DNA of 64,000 bases from Spirodela intermedia. Lineage: Eukaryota > Streptophyta > Magnoliopsida > Alismatales > Araceae. The stretch spans positions 3,754,035 through 3,818,034 of the forward strand of contig LR746272.1 of the NCBI GenBank assembly GCA_902729315.2, in the 5' to 3' direction. The notes beneath the pieces were generated by a model that worked only from the letters and a program-made list of their open reading frames with translations, did not search any database and was not told where the DNA came from. The position numbers and the translations under genes are program-made. Positions 36,766 through 48,962 of this stretch are shown here, piece after piece. Every line of letters begins with the position of its first letter. Position 1 is the stretch's first letter.

Positions 36766-39334
36766 AGGTACTTTAGTTCCTTTCATCGGATCTATGTCAT
36801 CTGGATCTCCCATCGAGTCTATACCGTGCTATAAAATTATGGAACAACTTGGTTGCACGAATGTGAATCTCTGATGTACCCCTTTCTTGGATGTTTATAA
36901 ACAATAGCTCCTGTCAGAATTCAGTCACAGATGAGCTGCATAATTCATAATAGTTATTTTTTACGTCAAATATCTAGATTTTGGTAATTTCATTTAATTG
37001 TCATATTCTTTGTTACTTAATGACGTAATATATTTATCTGAAAAGTAGCTTTCTGTTGGTCTATCGCACCTCTGATTTCAAGAATGTGGCAGTGTCGAGG
37101 GGCAGCAGTTCTTCTAGCTGATCATTTTCCGCTCCAGGATTTTATATTATTTATATCATTGAGTATTTTTTTTTGGGTAAAATACGTCTAGAAAGATGTG
37201 CCTCATCATATTTATAGATGCTACTTGTGATGAACCATAAAGCTACTCTCATCTATATTGGCGCACGTTCCAGTTTTTAGAACATGTTTGGGGCGTCATA
37301 TTTATTTAGAAACCAACAGGTATTCAGACAAATATTTTCCAAAAACTGATTGTCAGGTTATATTTTCTCTCTTTTTGTTTCTAGTAGCTTCTAGAAGTAT
37401 TTTTTTACCCCCTTTCTAAGATCGAAGGGAGTATCCCAAGTGATTTCACATGAGATACTCCGGGTGATTTCGTGCATAGGAAGTTTTCTACGAAAAAATG
37501 GCACGTTTCACCTGCGGCACTCCAAAGCAATCTCCTAAATCAAATGTGGACGTGTTTGGAAATTCATTGGGAGCGAAGAGTCAATTTCTCAAACATCGTA
37601 GATTATTCCCCCTACAATTCTGAAACCTAGTTTCTTCGATTATTTGTTCACCTTTATTCTGTTTCTGGAGAAAGAATAATATTCTATTTCTCCTCCACGA
37701 TTGGCCCTACAATTCTATTTCTTGGAGTGTCGATCAAATCCAAGAAGCATTCAGATTCCAGGTTCCCATGAAACTAATATCCATGGAATCGGGAGTAAAA
37801 TCTGATTCGATGGTGTTAGTTTCAAACCTGATCATCATGATCAAGCTTAAGCTGCATCTGGACTTGTTCTCATTTTGCAGCAGTAGAACATGGCAAAATC
37901 ATAGGAATGCGTGAAGGAGAAAAGCATATCTCCTCGATGGTTTCAGAGAATCCCTCCTCCCTTGTCATATTTTCCCATAAAATCATCAATGTTTTGCGTA
38001 TGGAATCCATGAGATGAGACCTTCCATTGGCAAAATCGTGCAGATTTTCCCATATCTGTGTGCAGATTTGACCCGAATATATTTTTCCCTGTCATTCCTG
38101 ATCAGTTAGTTGAAGATTGTTCCTGCTTTTCTGTAGCATGACCATGAGGTGATCAATGATGTGGAATGAACGGCTGTGAATTGGTGAGCCACTTCCATCA
38201 GACCTGTCTGCACGCCTGTCTATCCATCCATCCATCCATAGAGATCACAAGAGAATCGGCCGAATGAATCCATTCACAATTCCACAAATATTGAAGCACA
38301 CTCATATCTTAGAGGAGACAAAAAGATTTGAAATTTCTTTTTATCCAACACCTACCCTCATCTGATTCGAATCAAAGCGGGGGTGAAGAATCTCATAAAT
38401 ATGACGGGCAATCTGCCTTGTAAGCATCTCATTGTTTGTTTTCATGCTCTCTATAGAACATAACGACCTACCAAATCTTACTGGGCTGCTCTACTGCTCA
38501 ATCACTTCACCCTCATGCTGTAGGTGGATCTCTCGGAACGGGTGACATCGAAGCCTACCTACCTGACGTCATCTTGTAGCGCATTGAACTCCTTTGGGAA
38601 AAACAAAGAAAAAAAAAAGGGTCAGCCTCCTCGCCTGCTCCATTGGTCTTCACTCCAAGACAACTCCATCAATTTCACTGTTCAATCGGGAATAAAATGC
38701 CGCTTCTGGTAAGAATAATGGTTTACTCGAAGCAATGTATCGAGGTACCTTGTAATTTTGTGTCACCTGGCGAGTGAGGTGCTTGTGTTCTGCCTGCCAA
38801 GAGCAAGAACAAACGGAGAGAGGTAACTAGAGCAGAGCAAGCACACTGACTTGGTGGTAACTTGACGACTTGGTGTTACACCAAGCTTTTGACCAGAATA
38901 GCTCCGATCACCCGCCACAAGTACCTCCTACCTGTCAGAATAAGCTGGAGGTTAGTGATCTGTAGTTGACAAAACAGATGATGAAGCTGGTAAACTGTGA
39001 CCTCATAGGCTTCATGTCAGGTTCGTAATCTGATTCTCCTCAATCCTATGCAGTCTCTGTGATGACCCACCATGCTCTTAACATTTGCCAGAAAAATTTA
39101 CATAACGGCTTATACTGCCTGCCTCCACATTTCTCTCTCTCGTGGAAGAAATCATCATCAGTAATAGCGAATATTAATGTTTGGTCTAGCAAAGTGCGGC
39201 GTATTTTCTCGTGAACATGATTGCACGGGTATGTAGCATCATCTTAAAAGGCTCATAAATGGCCCCGAATGTCTCTCGTTAGGGGCGTTGTACATTCTTG
39301 TCCTTGTTGATGTTGACACCAGCTACTTGAGATT

Positions 39335-39338
<4 letters not shown>

Positions 39339-39393
<55 letters not shown>
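39339..39393. repeat. GA microsatellite, about 55 bases
   Basis: An uninterrupted AG tract, the longest dinucleotide run in the window, about 2.6 kb downstream of the ZYP1 stop codon and far from any recognised start. Confidence 0.9.
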
Positions 39394-39396
<3 letters not shown>

Positions 39397-42300
39397 CGGT
39401 TCTACTACTATGCCAGCTCATCAGCTCGTGCATTTCAACAAAAAAAATTTGATTCCTCAAGGCCATGGCTTTTCTACCACACTACTTGGTCGAAAGATGA
39501 TGCTTTGTACAATAAAATCTGTTGTTTTAAGTAGAAAAATTATGAAATGAACATGTTAAAACGAAAGAATAGTTTTCAATATTTCAGAACCTCGATTATT
39601 GCACAAATATTGTTTGTATTGAGCACGATTTTAAAACAAGCCAAGGAAAGCCTCACAAATGGACGAGAAAAAACAAGAGGTTGGTTTAGAATGAAGGAAA
39701 TGAAACAACACTCGGTTGCAGCACAAGACAAGGGAAAATGAGACTACTGCCTTTGGAGAAATGTTTACTCTGAAGTTAATCTTCAATCCCTTACACAAAA
39801 TTTTTGGCCCTTCAATCAAGAACAAGGCCATGGACTGAATGTGTCAACAATTATTTTATTTCATGTAATTGATATTACTTTGGTAGCTGTAAACATAATG
39901 ATCAAATTTCAAATATTTATAAATCGAACTCAAAACAAGAATTAAAATTAAGTCTTGATCTTGTAAATACTCAATAATGTTGTCACCAAGTTTTAAGCCC
40001 TAAATCTTCTAGTTTTGATTTTTTACCATATTTAGAATTGATTGATGATTCTATTCCTATAATTTTTTTCAGAAAAATGGTAAATAAAGTTGAAAAATCA
40101 AAATAAAATAAAGGAACAGCAAATAACACTTAAATCAGGAAAAATAGGAGAGTAGACAGAAAATATGACTACTTGCAAGGTCTCCTCATTGGTAGTGTAA
40201 GGGGAAAACGATTTCGATTTAAATCCCTATAAAATTTTAGTAATCCATTGAATTAAATGGATGCAAAAGATCTTAATCAAGTTGACTTTCATTAAAAACT
40301 TTTAAAGCACACAAAGAATGACTAAAAAAAATTAAAATTAACACATGAACTTGACTTGTCATCACCCAAGGAATATAATGTCATGATGGAAAGAAAAATG
40401 GAATGGAAAATGCTTGAGAAATGGTAAAATGTGGATTAAAATACATAATATCGATGCCTGCTTGTTATTCGAGTGAGTAAATAAGAAAATTTGAAAATAA
40501 AATAAAAATGGAAATCAAATTTGCAAGCACCTTTTATCACTTTTGCCCATTTGTCACTTGAAAATAGAGCATCAGAAATTGAATGTGAAATCTATCTAAA
40601 AATGGTAAGAAAAAGATTTAAATGTTTAATTTTATCATCTATCACCTAGAAAACAGATTAAGCACAAAAAAATACATTTAAAATAAATAAATCATAAGTA
40701 TTCACTGTTGCTCTGCTTGTCTCTACTTGTCACTAAGAGAGAACTTGGTCAAAATACTTACAAATTCCTTGACACACCCCCTCTTTTCTATCTCCCAACC
40801 TTCCTCCCTTTTCTTTACAATTTCCTTCTGATCTTTATGTAAAAATATCTCAACAATCATCTCAAAATTCAACATTCTCTTCGATCGTTGCACTGTCCAA
40901 AATAGAGTTAGTTGAGAACATGATGTATATATGGATGACGTGATATAAAATGATGATCTCTTCATTTGTTGACTTATGCTGACATGGCTCATAAATCCTT
41001 GACATGTCCTCCTACTGATGTGGTCATGAATCATTATATTTTTATTTTTCTAATTATTTTGATAATTTTTAAATTACTAGAAAATCACTTTATAAATTCC
41101 TTGAAAATTTTCAGAAAATATTTATTTCAAAATTTAACTTCATGATTTTTTTCAATTATAAATTTATTTTTAAATTTATAAACCTTAGAGAATGATATTA
41201 GTATATATAAACTAAAACTCATAAATATATTCATATCACATAAATTATAAAAATTATCAAATTAAATATAAAATTCATAAAATAATTGTACTAACATATT
41301 TTAACTTCAAGAATGATTATTTTACATTGGTTCATATGACAATTAATTCAATTTTACCTTAGTTATTATACAAAAATAAAGCATAAATAGTAATGCCAAT
41401 GACTTGGCTCATAACGTTTATGTATTTAAAGCCAAAAACATAAAAGTTGTCATCCTATCACAGGTTTGATGGCACTTGTATAGGAATCAACACTTTGAAA
41501 GTTCATTAGGCTTAATTCTTAAAATGTGAAGTCAAATAGTTTGATAAATGAACATTTAATAACAAATATAGTTCTAAAAAATACATTATCATATGTGAAT
41601 CAATCAACGCTTAAAAAAATAAAAAAGGTTGAGACAAAATCTCTTCATTTCTGAAGCTGCACATCTAACTGAAATACTATCTTCGAGTTTCAAGTGAGTA
41701 GTCTACTTTTGACCATCATTCTTAGATAATGCACAAGGTTTTAGTATATCTTTTCCACATTATTTTTTGAGCTAGTGTACAAATTTAGTGATGCTTGTAT
41801 TGGTACATATGTGTAGACAATCACATGTTGGGAGTCTTATTTGGGATTGGGTTAGAGATTAACTTAGTAGATTCCTAAGATATGACTAAAGAAAGGCACA
41901 TGCTTGAGATATTGTTTGACCAATATTAATATTGCTGCTAATTGTGTATCGTTTACAGACCCACACTCAATTTCATATTTAAAAAAAGTCACTCTTCATA
42001 CTGAGCTTTATCTTTTGCCTTGGGCTGGTAGAACAAAATACTTGAAAGAGGGTGGTGCTAGTCAAGACGGAGGGGGCCAAGGATTGTGTGGATTGGTTCC
42101 TGCATATTAATTAAATTGTGGCTACCTAGGCCAATCAAATCTAAATGAAGAAAATCATCATCTTACGCTCAGTTCATAGTTTAGAACCCATCAGTTATCC
42201 TAACTATTTAGCTCTTCTCCTGTCGAAGTTACCAAAAACCTACCAGCCATTAAATAGCATACACTCCCTTCTAAGAACAATGCTATAAATTTTTATAGAT

Positions 42301-43330
42301 TGCAAGCGTACGATCTTCTTTTTGTATTAGTATGTTACATGATTTAACGTGCAAAAACCCAGAGAATATGTTCAGAGGTAGACTACTGTGGAGTTTGGTC
42401 CCTTCCATCAATTCCTAATAACCGAAATGGGACCACCCATGCAGGGCTTTGAGACAATCCTTTGACATTACTATATCTTCCCATTAAAATCCTGGTTTAA
42501 AGCCTCAACTTGTTGGCCTTATTCATTCGAATATTATAGTTACAATTTATTGAGCCATCCACGGTTGCTCAGCCCAAGTACCGCCCAACTAATTGCCTTA
42601 AATCTCTCTCTCTCTCCCTCCCTCCTCGTATCTATCCATGGTAGGCGCGTTGAAGGTCTCGAAGTCCATTGGGCGAAGAGACAACGGCGTCATTTGGCGG
42701 CCTTCATTCAGTAAGTTCATCGGCGAAGTATAAGGCTAGAACTCGGAAAGCTCTCATCCCCTTCAATCAATCCACTGATACCCATGCAGGCACGTTGGCT
42801 GATAGCGAATCAACCAACATCTGCAAGCGCATAAATAAATAAATAAATAAATAAATACGTACATAAATAAATAAATAATGAAGTAAATACTATATTTAGA
42901 TCTAACGGGGGGTCCTTTCGTGCGCTCTTCGAAAGGGTTTTGTATGAATCCCATGAACATATATGGTCTATGTGGGTGGGTCCAAAACTCCTTCAATGAA
43001 CACTGTGTGTGCTACCCACCAAGGATGGAAGGATGGGGGCTCTTGAGTGACGCAGGATGTGATTTTTAGCAGGCCCATTGCATGCGAACTCTTAAAGAGC
43101 GCTCTTCTCTCATGAATACTACTCTACGCTAGACGCCTTCGGATGCCCGGTCTCTGTCAACCGAGAGAAGTCCGAAGGATGTGCACATCTTGAGAGCCTC
43201 AAAAGAAAACTTCCAAAGGCTGGTGGTGCAATGATGATGGGGGTGGTGGGGGGTGGAAGGTGAGGCCCAACGACTAGGAAGGTCAGGAACGGGCTTTCGG
43301 GCCGAAGGTCCCCAAAATACAGGTCCGACG

Positions 43331-43690
43331 TATGAAAATACGCCATATTGGTCTCTTGGGTTGGGTCAGCTAGATATGTGATATTATTTAGTGGGTTCAT
43401 CGGGATTACAGCAGAATCATATGAAACCATAACATATATCATATATAAGGTAGTTCTCGTCGATCAGCTAGAGATACGATATTACTTGGTGGATTCATCG
43501 AGATCATGGCATAACCATATGAAAATATGCCATATGTAATGTGGTTCTCGTGGGTCAGCTAGAGAGACGATATTATTTGGTGGGTTCATCGAGATTATAG
43601 CATAATCATATGAAACTATGCCATATTTAAGGTGGTTCTCGTCAGTCAGCTAGATATACGATATTATTTAGTGGGTTCAACGAGACAATA
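43331..43690. repeat. Imperfect tandem repeat, 91-98 bp unit, four copies plus a partial
   Basis: The landmark TCAGCTAGA(T/G)AT starts at about 43366, 43464, 43555 and 43646, so the spacing is 98, 91 and 91 bp. Each unit then reads CGATATTA(T/C)TT(A/G)GTGG(G/A)TTCA, an AT-rich part with CATATGAAA and GCCATAT, and GTGGTTCTCGT before the next unit. A partial copy of the unit end precedes the first (about 43331-43364). It is non-coding. Confidence 0.85.
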
Positions 43691-43864
43691 TGAGATTCAG
43701 AGGGTGCGAACTGAGTTCCGGGCCGGGCCTGAACGGGCATGGGCATTTAACAGAAACCGGTGGTGACGATAAAGAGAGTTATGCCCCGACAGCATTCATG
43801 TCGACGGACCCCCATTCAAGGTGAGTTATTATGGGCAGATGAAGCCGAGGGATGAGACCACCAC

Positions 43865-43905
<41 letters not shown>

Positions 43906-45790
43906 AAGTCGGGCTTTAATGCTGGCACAAGAGTCGTGTGGGTTCTATAAGCTGTAGATGTTCGCCATATTAAATATTCTCATTCCCTCCCACCTCCTCC
44001 CCATTTTTATGCAACTTTACCAAAGTGGACGAATACACTTCCCAAAATACCCCCTTACAACGCCTGCCTGGTATTTGTGGAGGCGGCGGGGGGGTGCAGG
44101 GATTTTATATTTAACCCCCTCCTATTACCACCGTTCTCTCCCATGGACCCAGAAGCCCATATACACACACATTTACCTGGAAAAGCATCAAGCCTTGTGG
44201 AGATGCCCCTGCCTGGTCGAGAGGTCATGGGGGTAATTTATGGATTACCCCCCCGCCCTTCTCCCCTTAGCAGATAACTTCCCAAAATGCCCCTCCCCGA
44301 GATGAGACTAAGATGGCAATTTACAGTCAGAACCTTGCTTCGGGGAACTGCTTTTTCTAACCCTCGTCGCGCGTAGGAATTGTGTCCGGGGGCCCCTCAC
44401 GGAGATCCCGAATGGTGGCACGTCCATCTGACGGTCAACGGGCCCTCGAGGCCGAATTAAAACCGGTGAGAAGGGAAGGCCACGTAGGATCAAAATCCCC
44501 CGGGAGAATAGGAGAAGTGGGAAAATTAAACATAGCCCCTCTCTCCACCACCGCGGCTCAGGCAAATGATTTTCTCAAATAAGTCCACATTGTTTACGTT
44601 ATTGCTGAATGGCCAGGACAAGGCCATTGAATTGGCATGGGCCCGGGCCGTACATCATAAATCCGGGTCAGAGCTGGTGGGGGCATTTATGGAATATACC
44701 TCCGCGACCCGACGATTCACTGCCTCATTGGGGGTGAACCATTAAGAGTGCGGGGTGGGATTATCAATGAGAGGGGAGGTGTAAGTCAGGTGCTTCTTTA
44801 TTTCGCCTCTGAGGCTGCTTGGTGGTTTGGCTTTTCAATCCATAGTGAGAGAGAGAGAGAGAGAGAGAGGAGGTGTTGTGGGTGCGGGGAGAAGTTAAGG
44901 CTTTCATTAGTTTGTCTGTGTGGAATGACACCAGATTTGGTAGTTGGAGAGTTTATGGAAGAGGAGAAGGAAGAGAGAGAGAGAGAGAGAGAGAGGGGTG
45001 GAGGGGGCATTGAATCCTCCCCCTCCCCCTTCAACTGTACTCTCACCATCCCGTCATAACTCAATTCAATGGCCTCCCTCCACCTCACCCCTCTTTCTCT
45101 CTCTATCGCTCTCTCTCTCTCTCTCTCTTGAAAAGTAGCATGGATAAACGTCACTGCCAACATAAATAAACCCTCTGGCACTGACTGAACCGGCTCGTAT
45201 CGGCTCGGCTGTCGGCTCGAGGCGTCGGCTCCCAACCGGCCGGGGGGGGGGGCGCTCTGCACGGGCGGTGAGCATACCGGCTGTGCGCCGTCGGCCTGTA
45301 TATTTTTTATCGAAAATATCGGGATGGGCAGTTGACGTCGACGACGCCGCTTTAATTCTCGCTCTGTTTACTTATTTATCCAATTACTAAATTCTAAATG
45401 TCGATATTAAACAATATCTTGTTTTTATATAAATAATTTCCCAGGACGCGCGTTTGGAGGGCTCGAAAATCAAGACGCTCCTGTTTGACTCGCTTTCATG
45501 CCATGGGCCCACCGCTGGGAGAGAGGGAGAGAGGGAGAGAGGGAGAGAGAGAGCTCCACTAACGCAACCCATTGACTTTGAGCCATAATCACGTGAGTTA
45601 TTCAAAATTGGGTAAAACTTCTGGAGAGCCAGAGATGATGTGAGATATCGGCTGTCAGCGGTGGAGGGCGATGATAGGAAGAAGACGCCGGGGAGGCGTA
45701 ATAAATTCGAGTCTTAGGCGCCGGTAAGCGTTGCCATCGCCACAAGCAGTGGCGCTCCCCAGGGCGCGCCCCACACTGGCGGAGCTGCTC

Positions 45791-45792
<2 letters not shown>

Positions 45793-45834
<42 letters not shown>
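45793..45834. repeat. CT microsatellite, about 42 bases
   Basis: An uninterrupted CT tract about 730 bp upstream of the CFL1-like start codon. Minus-strand reading through it gives Arg-Glu repeats and is not a gene. A further short CT tract is at 46041-46059. Confidence 0.9.
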
Positions 45835-45837
<3 letters not shown>

Positions 45838-46449
45838 TTCGCGCATTATGAACACGCACACATCGCTGTCTATTTATTCTCTCTGCGCACGATGCACTGT
45901 TTAGCTCTCTTCTCTTACGGTGTTCTTCTCTCTCTATCCTCCCTTCTATGAAGAACCCGTCTGCTACGTACTGTTTATCTCTTTCGTTCTGCCTGGTATT
46001 CTACCGGCTCCGTTCATCTACTGTCACATTTTACCACCTCTCTCTCTCTCTCTCTCTCCCTCTCTCTCTACCCCATCGACGTGTTCTCTCCTCCTTCGCG
46101 GCCTGTCTGTCATTTTCTTTCTCCATTCCTGCGTGCGTACCCTTGACCGGCTACTCAGCTTCTAACGTGCGGCGCCATGCAGGGGGCAGTACGTGCGTAG
46201 AAGCTGGTGCCCGTCCTCGCCATGCAAAACCCTACGACCATGCGATAAGTGTGGGAGAAGATGACGGGGGGTGAGACACGCCGGCCAGGGGGGAGCCGAG
46301 CCGATCCGAGCCGATCTGAGTGAGTGAGAGAGAGAGAGGTTGGGGAGAGAGCCTTTCCCAAGGTCTCTTCCTTTTTAAGTCACTGGCTCCGTTAGATTCA
46401 TGCGTGCAGTCTTCTGTGCACTTTAATGGCGGCTGCTCCTTCCTTCGCC

Positions 46450-46457
46450 TATAAATA
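46450..46457 (+). promoter_or_regulatory. TATA box of the CFL1-like gene
   Basis: TATAAATA in the context CCTATAAATACAT lies 104 bp before the ATG at 46561, leaving a short leader of roughly 70-80 nt with a GA tract (46515-46535) inside it. Confidence 0.7.
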
Positions 46458-46560
46458 CATCCCCCAAGCCCTTGGCACTGGCCAGATGCCCCGCCAGACA
46501 CAATAGGATAGAAGAAAGAGAGAGAGAGAGAGAGAGCGTTCTCATCTTTCGAAGGCTCCA

Positions 46561-47328
46561 ATGGTTTCCCTGCAAGGGGCACTGTCCCCAAGAGAGAGGA
46601 GGGCGTGCCCCACCAGCAGGCCCGGCGCCAGCCCCACGTCGTCGAGGAAGCGGAAGTGGGAAGAGGGAGAAGGAGAAGGAGAAGGTCTCCCCAAGGAGTT
46701 GAAGCTCTGGAACGACGGCGGCGGCGACAGCGGATCCGCCGCCGTCGCCTCCTCCGATGTCGACCTACACCTCGATACCCCGCTGCCGCCAGAGTGGCAG
46801 CGCTGCCTCGACATCCAGGTCTGGAAGAGAGAAACTCCCCCCTCCGACCAATTTATCTCCAAACTTCCCGATTTAATAAAAAAGATTATTCGATTGTTCT
46901 GATATTCTTGAAATGAATTTCAGTCTGGTAAGATACACTTCTACAACACGAGGACGCAGAGGAGAACCTCGAGGGACCCTCGCCGGAGTGCCGCCGATGA
47001 ACCACCGCCGGTGAGCCTCGATCTCGAGCTTAACCTCACCTGCGAGACCTCCCCCCCGAGCTGCCCCAGCGGCGGCGGCGTATGGGTCAACAAACGGCCG
47101 GAGAAAGGCCCTGCAGCCGCCGGCGCCGCCCACTGCAAGGCGCCGTCGTGGGCATCCCTCGACACCGGCGCCGGCGAGATGGTGGCTGCGGTCTGTGGCC
47201 GGTGCCATATGCTGGTTATGATGAGCAGGTTGTCCCCTTCCTGCCCCAACTGCAAGTTCTCGCATCTACCGGAGGATATGCCGCCGTCGGCGCTGCTCAA
47301 GCCCGAGGCGAGAGCCCTCGTGCTTTGA
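46561..47328 (+). CDS. CFL1: CURLY FLAG LEAF 1-like WW-domain protein with EAR motif
   Basis: Two exons, 46561-46818 and 46924-47328, joined in phase 0 (GACATCCAG|GTCTGG ... TTTCAG|TCTGGT), give 220 residues. Rice CFL1 and its Arabidopsis homologue are nuclear WW-domain proteins that repress cuticle formation by binding the homeodomain factor HDG1. The WW-like region spans about residues 74-105: the first Trp (79), YNT (93-95) and the ending TSRDP are present, but Ser takes the place of the second Trp, as is usual in this family. An EAR repression motif, LDLELNL, sits at 118-124. A C-terminal C-x2-C-x12-C-x2-C array (177-196, CGRC ... CPNC) resembles the GIR1-type zinc-binding tail. The N-terminal part has KRKW, a nuclear signal candidate. 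Codon use is GC-rich. The start is the first ATG after the TATA box. The protein likely acts as an adaptor for TOPLESS-type corepressors. Confidence 0.87.
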
Positions 47329-47709
47329 CGTCTGCCGAGAGCTCTTCGAAGGCGGAGAAACTCCATTGACGGGTCCTCCAAGTTCTTTCATGCAGTCGAT
47401 CGCCAGCCCTTAATCGAGAAGAAAGAAAAAAAACAGGAAACCATGAAAGAAGATGAGTGGTAATAGGATAAAAGCGTAGAAGCCACTGTGTGGTAGGAAG
47501 AGAGGTGAAGAAGAGCTGTAGATGATGATGTACGTCTAATGGAGACATTGTAGAGAATACGAACACTCTCTCTCTCTCTCACACACACACTCTCTCTCTC
47601 AACTCTCTCCCTATCTATCTATCTATTTATATATCTATCCATCCGTCCATCCATGGATCTACTTGTACATATAAGCGGCAGAGACGATTGAAGAGCCTCC
47701 CTCCCACAC

Positions 47710-47741
<32 letters not shown>

Positions 47742-47968
47742 GAACTATGTGAAATTTTCATTAATGTGGGCATGAAGCATAGGATGCTTGTGAACGTTGT
47801 TTAGTGCTTCTTTCTTTCTGGATTGGGTCGGAGGATTCTCACGGAGTTATTTATTGCAACAACTTGGCGAGGAAAGAGCTCGTTCTCAGCCCTCATCATT
47901 CCCGGCTTCCATCTCTCCGGGGATTAGAAGCCACCACTCAGTGGGCTCCCACTGGGTCAAAGGTGAAA

Positions 47969-48004
<36 letters not shown>

Positions 48005-48883
48005 ACATAAAATCGTACGACTCCCAACTTAGAGGAAATTAATGTAATTATTAATTATAAGTTCGCCGCATTATGTGCCCATCCTCCGTCAGGGATCACC
48101 TTCGTTCCAACCCATCTGCCCATCCATCCACCGATGCCATCAATGAAGGCGACTCATCTGCCCATCCTCATTATATTGTACTAAATGAGACGGCGCTTAT
48201 TTTTAGTAAGTCCTTAGTTTCATTGATCATGCATACTCTTTGACGGACTAATAAAAATGGAAATATCAGGGCGAAGACCCAACAAACTCGGATCAAGAAC
48301 TGGGAATCGTGCATGGAGATCACAAATTCAAGAACAAAAAATATTGAGGCTTATTCCGCGAACTAGACTGTAACTGGGTTTTATATCGTTTTTTATTTAC
48401 CCATTTTTATATTATTTTTATTATATCATTAATTAGGCACGTCTATAAGTTTGGGCACGGTTTATTACTATTTATGGATTTATGAAGATGGAGGGTTGAC
48501 TCCAGGATGGAATGGCTTGCCACAAAAAAACGAAGAGGTAAAACATAATTAATTAGCGAAAAAATATATATATAAAATTTTAATGGAAAAAAAATTGTTT
48601 TCATTGTGAATTTACGAACAAAGCTTGGTCGATTGGGGTCGAGTCCCATGGATTCTCTTTTATTTTATGGGTTGGAGCCCATTAAAAGCCCACATAAGAA
48701 GTGCCGGGCTTGGTTCTGATGGCGAGCCCGAGGAAATTGAGCCCATTAATAGTTCATGGGCCGGCCCAATGGAGTAAGATTCAAAAGTATTATTTAATTC
48801 CTGACAGAAGTGGATTCTTTCGGGGTTTTACGTAAATTGGTACGTGTGGCCTTAAACCTAGCTCCCATCCTGCCCCGTTCTCC

Positions 48884-48924
<41 letters not shown>

Positions 48925-48962
48925 ACCTGTGGAGCTTGGTGCGGCCATTCTTTGGCGGCGGG
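47329..48962. other. Intergenic region between CFL1-like and SC35
   Basis: The left part is the CFL1-like 3' UTR. CT tracts lie at 47719-47741 and 47967-47994, with short tetranucleotide repeats near 47610-47655. The middle (48030-48640) is AT-rich. The right end holds the SC35 promoter elements and a CT-rich leader at 48880-48925. I see no gene. Confidence 0.6.
48757..48768. promoter_or_regulatory. Paired site II elements upstream of SC35
   Basis: TGGGCC (48757-48762) and GGCCCA (48763-48768) abut to form TGGGCCGGCCCA, a perfect 12-bp palindrome about 200 bp before the SC35 start codon. GCCCATTA copies lie nearby. Site II elements bind TCP factors and are typical of constitutively expressed plant genes. 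Confidence 0.6.

Larger units (their letters stand above)
36766..46440. other. Ten-kilobase region without a supportable gene
   Basis: No frame here resembles a known protein. From 36.8 to 39.3 kb the composition is mixed, with a CCAT tract at about 38222-38240. A GA tract of about 55 bases is at 39339-39393. From 39.5 to 42 kb the DNA is strongly AT-rich, like decayed transposon or long intergenic sequence, but I found no terminal repeats. AAAT-type repeats lie at 42833-42880, a 91-98 bp tandem repeat at 43331-43690, and CT/GA tracts at 43870-43899, 44848-44869, 44973-44996, 45105-45129 and 45793-45834. The last 2 kb probably includes the CFL1-like promoter. Confidence 0.55.

Noticed and set aside
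37380-38300. Possible decayed transposon downstream of ZYP1
   Set aside because: Short repeated phrases such as GAGATACTCC were seen, but no terminal repeats or coding remnants.
42637-42712. Possible first exon: ATG GTA GGC ... ending before GTAAGT
   Set aside because: A good donor follows about 25 codons, but no continuation, promoter or family match could be found.
43119-43442. Minus-strand frame of 107 codons
   Set aside because: It overlaps the tandem repeat and does not resemble a protein.
43331-43690. Repeat array considered as CRISPR
   Set aside because: Units are 91-98 bp and similar throughout, with no repeat-spacer alternation, and this is plant nuclear DNA.
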